Assembly (NCBI GenBank): GCA_900471485.1
Contig: UCEU01000001.1
Coordinates: 434,001 to 498,000 of the forward strand
Source of the DNA: Hyphomicrobiales bacterium
GTDB taxonomy: Bacteria; Pseudomonadota; Alphaproteobacteria; Rhizobiales; Rhizobiaceae
Direction of reading: 5' to 3'
DNA length: 64,000 nt
Within the stretch, counting starts at the first letter, position 1. Each line of letters opens with the position of its first letter. The notes under the pieces are model-generated. The model ran no database searches. It was not told the DNA's origin and saw only the letters and a program-made list of their open reading frames with translations. This document shows positions 1 to 9,088 of this stretch, one piece after another. The position numbers and the translations under genes were made by a program.

Positions 1-216
1 TCCTTGTCTTCGACCATAATATCCCTCTTCAAGGACACATCGCTTGCAGCAACGATCGCCGTGCCCGAACTGACGTTTGCTGCGCGCAAGATCAATGTCG
101 AGAGCTTCCGGGTCATTGAAACCTGGATGGTCACATCGGCACTCTATGTCGTCACCTGTTTCCTCATCGCCGCCCTCATGCGTCTCGTCGAGCGGCATCT
201 GGCCTTGCCGAGGTAA
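1..216 (+). CDS. Polar amino acid ABC transporter permease, C-terminal fragment
   Basis: The reading frame is already open at base 1 and stops at 216, so only the last 71 residues are present. The visible part has the 'FKDTSLAATIAVPELT' stretch typical of the cytoplasmic coupling loop of HisM/GlnP-type permeases, followed by one C-terminal membrane helix and a short basic tail. It is the first of two permease subunits; the second starts 5 bases later and the ATPase follows, giving the usual permease-permease-ATPase order. The binding protein should lie upstream of the window. Substrate cannot be told from this fragment. Confidence 0.85.
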   Translation, partial: SLSSTIISLFKDTSLAATIAVPELTFAARKINVESFRVIETWMVTSALYVVTCFLIAALMRLVERHLALPR

Positions 217-221
217 AACCA

Positions 222-881
222 ATGTCTCAAACCTTTCTCGAGCAGCTGTGGATCGCCCGTTATGTCATATTGAATGGCATCGCGATGACGGTTTCGATCT
301 CCTTCCTGGCCATCCTTGTCGGCTCCGCGCTGGGGGTTTTTGTCGGCTTGTCTCTGGTCTATGGGAGCTTCGTGGCGCGCCTGATCGTCAGGGCCTATAC
401 CGATGTGATCCGTGGCACGCCGGTCTTGGTGCTTGTCCTTGCCAGCTACTACGTCTCAAGTGCCGTCGGCATCGAGTTGGGACCGTTCGCTGCAGGCGTT
501 CTGGCGCTGGCAATATTTTGCTCGTCGCATGTCGGCGAGATCGTTCGCGGCGCCCTGCAGGCCATCCCACAAGGACAGACCGAAGCCGCAAAAGCCATCG
601 GCTTGACGTTCACGCAGACGTTCACCTCCGTCCTTTGGCCTCAAGCGTTGCGCCAATGCCTTCCGGCGTGGGTCAACACGGCGGCGGAAATGGTGAAGGC
701 ATCGACGCTCCTATCGGTAATCGGCGTCGCTGAACTGCTGCTACGCACGCAGGAGATCATCTCGCGCAACTTCATGAGCCTGCAGTTCTACTTCCTGGCA
801 GGAGCCCTCTATTTTGTCATCAACTTCGGCATCGAGCGCTACGGCAAATACGTTGAGCGCAAGACTGCCCTTCCATCCTGA
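222..881 (+). CDS. Polar amino acid ABC transporter permease (HisM/GlnP family)
   Basis: A 219-residue inner-membrane permease of normal length for the family. It has about five hydrophobic helices and the EAA coupling loop 'GQTEAAKAIGLTFTQTF' (about residues 125-141), which contacts the ATPase. It starts with ATG five bases after the previous permease and is followed 12 bases later by the ATPase, so the three are one operon. The imported substrate is unknown. The downstream RidA protein suggests an amino acid or related amine whose breakdown gives enamine/imine intermediates, but this is inference. Confidence 0.9.
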   Translation: MSQTFLEQLWIARYVILNGIAMTVSISFLAILVGSALGVFVGLSLVYGSFVARLIVRAYTDVIRGTPVLVLVLASYYVSSAVGIELGPFAAGVLALAIFCSSHVGEIVRGALQAIPQGQTEAAKAIGLTFTQTFTSVLWPQALRQCLPAWVNTAAEMVKASTLLSVIGVAELLLRTQEIISRNFMSLQFYFLAGALYFVINFGIERYGKYVERKTALPS

Positions 882-893
882 GGAGGCCGCTCG

Positions 894-1664
<771 letters not shown>

Positions 1665-1694
1665 GCATAAAAACTACCAAAGAAAGTGAAAAGA

Positions 1695-2084
1695 ATGACG
1701 ATCAAGCGTTATGGTGCCGGCGAGACAGGCGCAGGCGGACAGCCCCTTCCCTTCGCGCGGGCCACAGAAGCAGGCGGCTGGCTGTATGTTTCCGGCCAGG
1801 TGCCGATGGAGAAGGGTGAGATCGTCGGTGGCGGAATCGTTGCCCAGACCAGAAAGGCGATCGAAAACCTGATTGCCATCCTCGACGAGGCAGGCTACGG
1901 CCTCGAAGATGTCGTACGTGTAGGCGTATGGCTCGACGATCCGCGCGATTTCTGGAGTTTCAACGGCGTCTACGCCGAGTACTTTGGTGCGAACCCGCCC
2001 GCTCGCGCTTGTGTTCAGTCCCGAATGATGGTCGATTGTAAAGTTGAGGTCGATTGCGTGGCTTATCGCTCTGACCGCGCCTGA
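1695..2084 (+). CDS. RidA (YjgF/YER057c/UK114) family enamine/imine deaminase
   Basis: A 129-residue protein of the RidA fold, which hydrolyses reactive enamine/imine intermediates released by PLP enzymes and amino acid oxidases. The conserved arginine (in 'PPARACVQ') and the following 'VEVDC' strand with its glutamate are present, as is 'LYVSGQVP' near the N-terminus. ATG 1695 is chosen because family members begin close to 'MTIKRYGAG'; an in-frame GTG at 1686 is an alternative. It sits 30 bases after the amino acid importer ATPase and 18 bases before the IclR gene, so its substrate is probably linked to the imported compound. Confidence 0.85.
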   Translation: MTIKRYGAGETGAGGQPLPFARATEAGGWLYVSGQVPMEKGEIVGGGIVAQTRKAIENLIAILDEAGYGLEDVVRVGVWLDDPRDFWSFNGVYAEYFGANPPARACVQSRMMVDCKVEVDCVAYRSDRA

Positions 2085-2102
2085 CAATAGTTGGAGACAA
2101 GC

Positions 2103-2912
2103 ATGAACGAGGCGACAGCCGATACGGCATCGCGACGCACCCGGGGACTGGATCGCGCATTCGAGATCCTTGAGTTCCTCCGGGTAAAGCGCCAGCCCAT
2201 GCGGCCGAATGAGATTGCATCAGAAATCGGCGCGCCTCGGTCGTCCGTATATGAGTTGGTCAATCTCCTGCTCAGCCACGGGATGCTTGACTATCATGGA
2301 GGCGAAGGCCGGGTTTTTCTCGGTCCTCGCCTGTATTTCCTTGGAACAGCATACGCCGAACAATTCGACCTGATGCGAGAGTGCGACCACATGCTGGTTC
2401 GCTTGGCCGAAGAAACCCGTGAAACGGCACAGATGTGCTTGCTCGAAGGCCGTAAATACACCGTCGCAATGATGCGTGAGGGAATTCGACCGTTCCGCAT
2501 CTCATCAAATGTGGGCGACCTTGTCTCCATCGCGTGGACTGCTTCGGGCCGTCTGCTGGTTTCGCACATGACCGACAAGCAGATACTTGATCTCATTCCC
2601 CCGGATGACTTCATTCTGCCGAATGGTCGCCACATGGAGCCGGCGGAATTTATCGCCCAGGTACGCCAGGCCGACCGGGACGGCTTCTTCACCTTCAACA
2701 GCGAGGTCGAGAACTTTACCCACTGCTTTGCCGTACCGGTGCGTCAGGCCGACGGCGCCTGCATCGCCACGCTATGCCTCGTAGCTCCCCGCGAGGACGG
2801 CTTGCGCAATCGCACCAAGTATCTCGAAAGCCTGCTGAGCGCGGCCAACGAGATCTCCGAGAAGCTTGGATACCAAACCGTGAAGGATCGACTGGTTTCC
2901 GGCGGTAGATGA
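2103..2912 (+). CDS. IclR family transcriptional regulator
   Basis: A 269-residue regulator with an N-terminal winged helix-turn-helix (about residues 14-75, 'RAFEILEFLR' to 'GRVFLGPRL') and a C-terminal IclR effector-binding domain (about 90-260). ATG 2103 is preceded by GGAG at 2093-2096, seven bases away, so it is preferred over the in-frame TTG at 2091. It is the last gene of the amino acid importer block and lies just before the SDR gene, so it may control either operon. IclR proteins commonly sense small carboxylic acids; no ligand can be read from the sequence. Confidence 0.9.
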   Translation: MNEATADTASRRTRGLDRAFEILEFLRVKRQPMRPNEIASEIGAPRSSVYELVNLLLSHGMLDYHGGEGRVFLGPRLYFLGTAYAEQFDLMRECDHMLVRLAEETRETAQMCLLEGRKYTVAMMREGIRPFRISSNVGDLVSIAWTASGRLLVSHMTDKQILDLIPPDDFILPNGRHMEPAEFIAQVRQADRDGFFTFNSEVENFTHCFAVPVRQADGACIATLCLVAPREDGLRNRTKYLESLLSAANEISEKLGYQTVKDRLVSGGR

Positions 2913-2931
2913 TAACAGAGCCGAAAAATTG

Positions 2932-2947
2932 GGGCTTGCACGTTGCT
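2932..2947 (+). promoter_or_regulatory. Possible sigma-54 (-24/-12) promoter before the dehydrogenase cluster
   Basis: The segment GGGCTTGCACGTTGCT has GG at 2933-2934 and GC at 2945-2946, exactly ten bases apart, with a full TTGCT at -12. The -24 half keeps GGC and the following G but differs from TGGCACG at three of seven positions, so it is only a moderate match. It lies about 95 bases ahead of the SDR start. Confidence 0.28.
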
Positions 2948-3041
2948 TGGGATCGGGAACGGGCGCAAAACCTCCGTCACCTAGACCGCGACATAACGTG
3001 CGGTGCTGTTTGAATTTCTAAGATGGTGGGAGACGACGTCG

Positions 3042-3809
3042 ATGCAGAATGTCTTTAGCCTTGAAGGTCGCGTCGCAATCGTCACCGGTGCCAGCCGCGG
3101 GCTTGGTCAGGCGATCGCGCTCGCGCTTGCCGAAGCCGGTGCGGATCTCTGCATCACGGCACGTGACGAGCGCGCCCTGACAGAGACACGTGAATTGATC
3201 ATCGAGATCGGGCGGAAATGCTGGGTAGCGTCTCAGGACGTCAACGACGTGCCGTCCATCGAGCGCGTGCTTGAGCATTTCGAGGCCGCTGCCGGTCACA
3301 TTGACATCCTTGTCAACAATGCGGGTATGGAACAGGTCTCCCCCTCGCTCGATGTCGACGAAAAACTCTGGGATCGGATCGTCGATACGAACCTGAAGGG
3401 CGCCTTCTTCTGGGCACAGGCGGCTGCGCGGCGCATGTCGAGGCAACCTCAAGGGGGAAGCATCGTGAACCTTTGTTCACTGACATCCTTTGTAGGCATT
3501 CCCACGGCCGTGCCTTATGGATCGTCGAAATCGGGGCTGCTCGGCATGACAAGGGCGCTCGCCGCCGAATGGGCCGCTTCCGGCATACGCGTCAATGCCA
3601 TCGCGCCCGGATATTTCCGCACGGCTATGACCGAAGTGTTCTACGAGGACAGCGCCTGGCAGACACGGATGCTGGAGAAGATTCCACAGCGCCGATTTGG
3701 AGAGAATTCCGATATTGGCGGATCAGTCGTTTTCCTTGTCAGCGACGCAGCAGCCTATGTCACCGGCCACTGCCTGCCTGTGGATGGCGGTTTTTTGGCC
3801 TCGATATAA
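3042..3809 (+). CDS. SDR family NAD(P)-dependent oxidoreductase (HpsO-like candidate)
   Basis: A 255-residue classical short-chain dehydrogenase. The cofactor glycine motif is 'GASRGLG' (16-22), the structural 'NNAG' is at 92-95, and the catalytic Ser146, Tyr159 and Lys163 ('YGSSK') are all present, with the usual 'PGYFRT' after the last Rossmann strand. ATG 3042 has GGGAGA nine bases upstream; an in-frame GTG at 3003 would add 13 unconserved residues. It is followed by a HisD-family dehydrogenase and a zinc dehydrogenase. That trio matches the hpsO-hpsN-hpsP set for 2,3-dihydroxypropane-1-sulfonate oxidation, an assignment made by context only. Confidence 0.88.
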   Translation: MQNVFSLEGRVAIVTGASRGLGQAIALALAEAGADLCITARDERALTETRELIIEIGRKCWVASQDVNDVPSIERVLEHFEAAAGHIDILVNNAGMEQVSPSLDVDEKLWDRIVDTNLKGAFFWAQAAARRMSRQPQGGSIVNLCSLTSFVGIPTAVPYGSSKSGLLGMTRALAAEWAASGIRVNAIAPGYFRTAMTEVFYEDSAWQTRMLEKIPQRRFGENSDIGGSVVFLVSDAAAYVTGHCLPVDGGFLASI

Positions 3810-4114
3810 AAAAGAGGCAGGCGCGGCAAAAAGCATTTGATGCCGCGCTTCCGCACATGTATATACATTTAAAGACAAGAAATAAGAGTGGAACTAGAAG
3901 GCCTTAGGCTTTCGGCCGCGGGATGTCTTGCGACGTCCCGATCTCGAATACACGATGAAATGCCGGGGTTTCCGCCGGTGATGCCCGAATGCATATGCGC
4001 GGGCAAACGGGAAACCTATTTCAATACTGTCGCCGCTTGGGCTATGAGCCTGAGCGACTGCTGTCGCGTGCCTGCCATTCCGCCGCGCCGACGGCCTCAC
4101 AAAGGGAATGTGAA
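3810..4114. other. 305-base gap with two hairpins between SDR and HisD-like genes
   Basis: No convincing gene is seen here. An 8-bp perfect stem GCGCGGCA/TGCCGCGC (3821-3828 with 3841-3848) follows the SDR stop by 11 bases and may act as a terminator, though no T-run follows. A second stem, GGGATGTC/GACGTCCC with a TTGC loop, is at 3920-3939. An AT-rich patch (about 3855-3890) lies between them and could hold a promoter for the downstream dehydrogenase. Open frames crossing the gap have no codon signature or ribosome-binding site and are judged spurious. Confidence 0.5.
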
Positions 4115-5443
4115 ATGACTGACGTGTCCTTCTACGAATATTCGAAGCTTTCCGCGGACGAAAAAGCTGCGCTTTTGCGCCGATCGGAAACCGACATTTC
4201 GAGCTTCATGGACAAGGTCAAGCCGATCCTGGAGGCCGTGCGTACCGAAGGCGATCGCGCCGTTGCCCGTTTCGGTCGCGAACTCGACAAGGCGGACATT
4301 TCGGAAGCCAACATCAAGGTGACGGAAGCCGAATTCGACGCGGCTTTCAAGCTCGTCAGCACCGATGTCATCGATGCCATCAAGTTCGGCATTGAAAACA
4401 TCCGCGTCTTCCACGAGGAGCAGAAGCCGGAAGCCATGTGGCTGAAGGAGGTTCGTCCGGGCGCCTTCGCTGGCGATCGTTTCACGCCGATCCAGTCGGT
4501 GGCGCTTTATGTTCCGCGCGGCAAGGGCTCGTTCCCTTCGGTGACCATGATGACCTCCGTGCCCGCTGTTGTTGCAGGTGTCCCGCATCTTGCGATCGTC
4601 ACGCCGCCGGCACCCGATGGCAGTGTCGATGCCGCGACGCTGGTCGCAGCGCGCCTCGCAGGCGTCGAGACCGTCTACAAGGTTGGCGGCGCGCAAGCCG
4701 TGGCGGCCGTTGCCTATGGTACGGAAACCATCAAGCCGGCGCTGAAGATCGTCGGACCCGGCAGCCCGTGGGTCGTTGCCGCCAAGCGCATCCTGGCCGG
4801 CGTCATCGACACCGGTCTTCCGGCCGGCCCGTCCGAAGCGATGATCTTCGCGGATGATACCGTTCACGGCGGCCTTGCCGCGCTCGATCTGCTGATCGAA
4901 GCCGAACACGGCCCCGATTCATCGGCCTATCTCGTCACGCACAGCCGCCGCGTGGCGGAAGAAGCGCTTGCCGCCCTGCCCGAGCATTGGGCAAGGATGA
5001 CGGCGCAGCGCGTCGATTTCTCGAGCACCGTGCTTTCAGGCAAGTGCGGCGGTGTTGTCCTGACCTCGTCGGTCCAGGAGAGCTACGACTTCGTCAACGC
5101 CTATGCGCCGGAGCACCTCGAAATCCTGTCCACCGATCCCTTCTCGCATCTCGGCCATATCACGGAAGCGGCGGAAATCCTCATGGGTCCGTATACGCCC
5201 GTCAGCATCGGCAACTTCTGTCTCGGCCCCAATGCCGTGCTGCCGACCAGCCGTTGGGCGCGCACCTTTGGTCCGCTTTCGGTCACCGATTTCGTCAAGC
5301 GCAGCTCGATTGGCTACGTCACCGCCCCCGCCTACCCGCTTTTCGCGGAGAACGCGCACAAGCTCGCCATCTACGAAGGCTTCTCTTCGCATGCCAACGC
5401 GGTATCGCCGGTCCGCGATGCCTACCTCAAGCCCAAGGGCTGA
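4115..5443 (+). CDS. Histidinol dehydrogenase family protein, probably not HisD (HpsN-like candidate)
   Basis: A 442-residue NAD-dependent HisD-fold dehydrogenase. Signature blocks 'AGPSEAMIFADD', 'EHGPDS', 'APEHLEI' and 'SHANAV' are present. Aligned by motif with E. coli HisD, the catalytic Glu-His pair is kept (E333, H334), and zinc ligands H262 and H419 are kept as H265 and H426. However, ligand Q259 becomes E262, ligand D360 becomes N367, and substrate-site H367 becomes A374. That argues against histidinol and for a relative such as sulfopropanediol dehydrogenase HpsN, which belongs to this family. ATG 4115 has GGGAATG just upstream. Flanking SDR and zinc dehydrogenase genes support a diol or hydroxyacid pathway. 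The comparison residues are from memory. Confidence 0.85.
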   Translation: MTDVSFYEYSKLSADEKAALLRRSETDISSFMDKVKPILEAVRTEGDRAVARFGRELDKADISEANIKVTEAEFDAAFKLVSTDVIDAIKFGIENIRVFHEEQKPEAMWLKEVRPGAFAGDRFTPIQSVALYVPRGKGSFPSVTMMTSVPAVVAGVPHLAIVTPPAPDGSVDAATLVAARLAGVETVYKVGGAQAVAAVAYGTETIKPALKIVGPGSPWVVAAKRILAGVIDTGLPAGPSEAMIFADDTVHGGLAALDLLIEAEHGPDSSAYLVTHSRRVAEEALAALPEHWARMTAQRVDFSSTVLSGKCGGVVLTSSVQESYDFVNAYAPEHLEILSTDPFSHLGHITEAAEILMGPYTPVSIGNFCLGPNAVLPTSRWARTFGPLSVTDFVKRSSIGYVTAPAYPLFAENAHKLAIYEGFSSHANAVSPVRDAYLKPKG

Positions 5444-5446
5444 ACG

Positions 5447-6460
5447 ATGAAGGCGGTGCGTCTTTACGATGCCATGGATTTGCGGGTGGAGGAGGTTGAC
5501 GGACTTCAGCCACCGCCGGCCGGTTACGTCAACATCGACGTAAGGGCGGCCGGCATATGCGGTTCGGATCTTCATAATTTCCGCACCGGTCAATGGATAT
5601 CGAGACGCCCTTCGACGGCGGGGCACGAATTCTGCGGCCGCATTTCGGCGGTCGGACAAGGGGTTGAGGACTTTGTCGTCGGCGATACCGTCGCGGCGGA
5701 TTCGCGCTTCTATTGCGGTGAATGCCCTGCCTGCGTTTCTGGCAGGACCAATGTGTGCGAACGTCTCGGTTTCGTCGGTGAAGTCTGCGACGGCGGCTTT
5801 GCCGAAGAAGTACAGCTTCCCGCCAGGCTGGTCATCCGTCACGAGCCATCGCTTGACCCGCGTGTCGCGGCGATGGCCGAGCCGCTGGCAGTCGCCTTGC
5901 ATGCCGTGCGGCGTCTTCGCGTGCCAGCAGGCGAACCGGTACTTTTGGTCGGCTGCGGTACGATCGGCGGACTGAGCGGACTTCTGCTTTCGAAGCTTCA
6001 CGATGGGCAACTTCTGTTCTCCGACCTGAAATCCGAGCGCGCCCGCATGGTCGCGGAGATTTGCGGCGGAACCGTTACGAGCCTGACGGCCGAGGATATC
6101 GCAGCCAAGCTGGGCGGGGCACGGCTACGCTACGCGCTCGATGCGACCGGCAGCACCAAGGCCATCGGCCAGGCGCTGGAGCTGCTTTCGGGCGGTGGAG
6201 CATTGGCGCTGGTCGGCATCAGCCACGGGCGCTTGGACCTCGATCCCAACATTCTGGTGGAACGCGAGATCGCGCTTCTCGGCTGCCATGCCTATGAGGA
6301 CGAGCTTGTGGAAGCCGTTTCGCTTCTGTCGCAGTTGCAGCACGAGCTTCTGACATTCAGTGAAGTGCTGTCGTCCCTCGACGAAGTCCCCGCCGCTTAT
6401 CGCCGCCTGCTCGATGGACAGACAGACAAGCTGAAAACTATCGTTCGGATTAGGGATTAG
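5447..6460 (+). CDS. Zinc-dependent medium-chain alcohol dehydrogenase (HpsP-like candidate)
   Basis: A 337-residue MDR dehydrogenase. Catalytic zinc residues are Cys38 ('CGSD') and His60-Glu61 ('GHEF'). The structural zinc lobe has Cys90, Cys93, Cys96 and Cys104. The Rossmann segment follows ('VLLVGCGTIGG', about 164-174). It starts three bases after the HisD-like stop and is surely co-transcribed. In the hps model it would oxidise C2 of one DHPS enantiomer, with the SDR acting on the other, so that both reach the form used by the HisD-like enzyme. Other secondary-alcohol or sorbitol-type substrates are equally compatible with the sequence alone. Confidence 0.9.
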   Translation: MKAVRLYDAMDLRVEEVDGLQPPPAGYVNIDVRAAGICGSDLHNFRTGQWISRRPSTAGHEFCGRISAVGQGVEDFVVGDTVAADSRFYCGECPACVSGRTNVCERLGFVGEVCDGGFAEEVQLPARLVIRHEPSLDPRVAAMAEPLAVALHAVRRLRVPAGEPVLLVGCGTIGGLSGLLLSKLHDGQLLFSDLKSERARMVAEICGGTVTSLTAEDIAAKLGGARLRYALDATGSTKAIGQALELLSGGGALALVGISHGRLDLDPNILVEREIALLGCHAYEDELVEAVSLLSQLQHELLTFSEVLSSLDEVPAAYRRLLDGQTDKLKTIVRIRD

Positions 6461-6538
6461 TCACATGCAGCGACATCCCAGCGCCCACCTGAGTTTAATC
6501 CCTACCGATCATACGATTCCCATCGCAGAGCAGACCTC

Positions 6539-7831
6539 ATGACTGATAATGCCAGCAGAACAGCGACAATCCGGGATCACGCCAAGAAGCGCGACGGCGT
6601 TGCCGAAGCTCTGCTTGCCGGACTTCTCCAGGACCTTTTCCAGGTCGCCGCCGAGAACGTCACGATCAACTACGACCAGTACAGCCTTAATTCTCTCAAC
6701 GGCTTCTTCGACGTCAACGATAACAGGTACTTCTTCAAGTTTCATCAGGAAGAAGGCGAAGAAGCGATGAGCGGTGAGTATTACCGCGCCGACATCATTG
6801 CCCGCGCTGGCCTGCCCGTCGATCAGCCGCTGATGATGTCGACGCTGCCCGGCGAGCAGATCCTTGTCTATAAACGGCGGTCGGATCCGCGTTTCTCCGA
6901 CGTGTTGCGCGCGCTGGATATGGAGCACGACGACCACGCCGCCGAGGAAGCGGTCGCTGCCGAGAAGCGGTTGAATGAGACCGTGCTCAAGGTCTATCTG
7001 AATACCCTGCATCCGGTAACGGCCGAGCAGGCCGCCGGCGAACCCGTGCACCGCCTTTTTCACGATCGGCTGATCACGCTGCCGGAAGCGGTCTATCCCG
7101 GTGGACGCCTCGCGAGCTTCTATGTCGGCAAGGACTTCGAATTTCCCGGCGCAAGACTGTCCTGGGAGGAGTTGTCCTCGGCGCGTTTCGTGGTCGGCGG
7201 CGTTGAATATGAGCGCACCATCGGCGAACTGTTCGATGCCGCATATCGCCGCCTGGCACCGCCGCGGCTTGCGGATGCCGGCGGCGTAACCGCCCATGGC
7301 GACGCCCACAATGCCAACGTCTGGTACTCAAATGACGGCGAACGAGCAGAACTTTCGTTCTTCGATCCCGCCTTTGCCGGTGAACACATTCCGACGTTGC
7401 TCGCCGAGGTGAAGACGACGTTCCACAACATCCTCGCCCACCCTTTCTGGCTCTACGACCCCGCTGTCGCCCAAGCGAAATACAAGGCCGTAGCGCGCTA
7501 TGAAGACGGGAAACTGTTCGCCGACTTCGATTGGCACCTAAGCCCCGTTCGCGAAGCGCTGCTCGGCGTGAAAGCCACGGCCATGTGGCGTCCCCTTCTT
7601 CAGCAATTGAAAGCCAGAGAGATGCTTCCCGCTGACTGGCGCGAGGTTGTGCGGCTTGGTCTCTTTCTCTGCCCGACGCTCGTCATGAACTTGCGCGCCG
7701 GCGCGACCACTCACAACCCGACCTCGTCGCTGATCGGCTTCTCGGTCGCCGTGATGACGGGCAGCGAGCCTGTCGCGGCGGAAGATGTGATGACCCGCTT
7801 CTTCGACATGATCGACCCGGAGCAAAACTGA
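6539..7831 (+). CDS. APH-fold phosphotransferase of unknown substrate
   Basis: A 430-residue protein with a eukaryotic-like/aminoglycoside phosphotransferase kinase fold. The Brenner catalytic loop is 'HGDAHNAN' (253-260, catalytic Asp255, metal Asn260) and the DFG-equivalent is 'FFDPAF' with Asp276. Lys67 in 'YFFKFHQ' fits the ATP-binding lysine. It is longer than typical antibiotic kinases and closer in size to small-metabolite kinases such as methylthioribose kinase. It follows the zinc dehydrogenase by 78 bases on the same strand, so it may phosphorylate a product of that pathway. No antibiotic resistance role is suggested. The ribosome-binding site is weak. Confidence 0.7.
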   Translation: MTDNASRTATIRDHAKKRDGVAEALLAGLLQDLFQVAAENVTINYDQYSLNSLNGFFDVNDNRYFFKFHQEEGEEAMSGEYYRADIIARAGLPVDQPLMMSTLPGEQILVYKRRSDPRFSDVLRALDMEHDDHAAEEAVAAEKRLNETVLKVYLNTLHPVTAEQAAGEPVHRLFHDRLITLPEAVYPGGRLASFYVGKDFEFPGARLSWEELSSARFVVGGVEYERTIGELFDAAYRRLAPPRLADAGGVTAHGDAHNANVWYSNDGERAELSFFDPAFAGEHIPTLLAEVKTTFHNILAHPFWLYDPAVAQAKYKAVARYEDGKLFADFDWHLSPVREALLGVKATAMWRPLLQQLKAREMLPADWREVVRLGLFLCPTLVMNLRAGATTHNPTSSLIGFSVAVMTGSEPVAAEDVMTRFFDMIDPEQN

Positions 7832-8049
7832 GGTGGGCGCGATCGCTGTCACGGATGGGATCAGGACGATTTGTGATGACAATTTTGTTGCGAACGCAGC
7901 ATTAAAGGTTTGCAACATCTAGGGAAAATGCCGCAATAGAAACACGCGCCCGGGAAACGATCTTCATGCCCGGACGCAATAAAAAGACGCGAATGAAGTT
8001 GCTGCTCACGCAGTCCAGCCAACGCTAAACGTCAGAAAAAGGGGTTTCC

Positions 8050-9069
8050 ATGACATACTCATCGCTCAAGAGCAAAATCGCCGGTGCTGCCATCGCCATC
8101 GGCCTCATCGGCGCGGTTGCCCATGCCGTTCCCGCAAGCGCCGCCGACACCATTCCCACCCAGCCGGAAGCAGGTACATTCAAGATCGGGATCGAGCCCT
8201 GGCTCGGCTACGGCCAGTGGCACGTCGCTGCCGCCAAGGATCTCTTCAAGGCCGCCAAGCTCGATGATGTGGAGCTGGTCAACTTCACCGAGGACAAGGA
8301 CCTGAACGCGGCGCTTGCCAGCGGCCAGCTCGATGGTGCCAACATCGCGACCCACACGGCCATGGCCATGGTCGCCGCCGGCCTGCCGGTCAAGATCGTT
8401 TCCCTCCTCGACTTCAGCCTCTCGGCCGATGCGATCATCGCCGGCAGCGACATCAAGAGCGTCGCGGATCTGAAGGGCAAGAACGTTGCCTATGAAGAAG
8501 GCACGACCAGCGACATCCTGCTGAACTATGCGCTTGCAAGCCACGGGATGACGATCGACGACATCACCAAGGTGCCGATGCCTGCGGCAGACGCCGGCTC
8601 GGCGCTCATTGCCGGTCGCGTTCCCGTTGCCGTGACCTATGAGCCCTACATCTCGTCGGCCCGCGCCCAGGACAAGAACGTCCAGCTGCTGTTCGCCGCC
8701 GGGGAAGACCCGGGTCTCGTCTCCGACGTTTTCGTCGTGCGTGACGACGTCCTGAAGTCCAAGCCGGGCCAGGTTCTTGCCATGCTCAAGGCCTGGGATC
8801 TGGCTGTTGCCGAGTACAAGGCGAATACCGCCGACGCTCGCGCCATCATTGCCAAGGCTGTCGGCGCTTCGCCCGAGGATCTGGCAACCGCGTTCGACGG
8901 CGTGCAGTATTACACCACGGCCGAAGCCAACAAGGCCTTTGCCGGCGACTTCAAGACCAAGACCTTCGTGGACGTGCAGAAGGCTGCCAAGACCGCCGGC
9001 ATCCTGACGCAGGACGTGACCATCGAGCAGATGCTCGACGCATCCTTCGTCGACGCCGCGAACAAGTAA
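8050..9069 (+). CDS. ABC transporter substrate-binding protein (sulfonate/nitrate/taurine, SsuA/TauA family)
   Basis: A 339-residue periplasmic binding protein with a Sec signal peptide (hydrophobic stretch about 11-30, cleavage after 'VPASAA'). The mature part starts with 'FKIGIEPWLGYGQWHVA', the classic NMT1/SsuA opening, and has the 'SLLDFSLSADAII' and 'YEEGTTSDILL' strands of this family. AGGGG precedes ATG 8050 by about six bases. Permease and ATPase follow directly. The family covers sulfonates, taurine, nitrate, aliphatic amides and pyrimidine precursors. The convergent dimethylformamidase-like gene hints at an amide. Confidence 0.9.
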   Translation: MTYSSLKSKIAGAAIAIGLIGAVAHAVPASAADTIPTQPEAGTFKIGIEPWLGYGQWHVAAAKDLFKAAKLDDVELVNFTEDKDLNAALASGQLDGANIATHTAMAMVAAGLPVKIVSLLDFSLSADAIIAGSDIKSVADLKGKNVAYEEGTTSDILLNYALASHGMTIDDITKVPMPAADAGSALIAGRVPVAVTYEPYISSARAQDKNVQLLFAAGEDPGLVSDVFVVRDDVLKSKPGQVLAMLKAWDLAVAEYKANTADARAIIAKAVGASPEDLATAFDGVQYYTTAEANKAFAGDFKTKTFVDVQKAAKTAGILTQDVTIEQMLDASFVDAANK

Positions 9070-9088
9070 GAGCCTTAGGGAACACGCA

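Noticed and set aside
3888..4118. Short open frame in the spacer before the HisD-like gene
   Set aside because: No ribosome-binding site, no family resemblance, and it crosses a strong hairpin.
7945..7980. CCGGG/CCCGG hairpin upstream of the sulfonate/nitrate-type importer
   Set aside because: Only five pairs with a long loop and no T-run; insufficient to call a terminator or operator.
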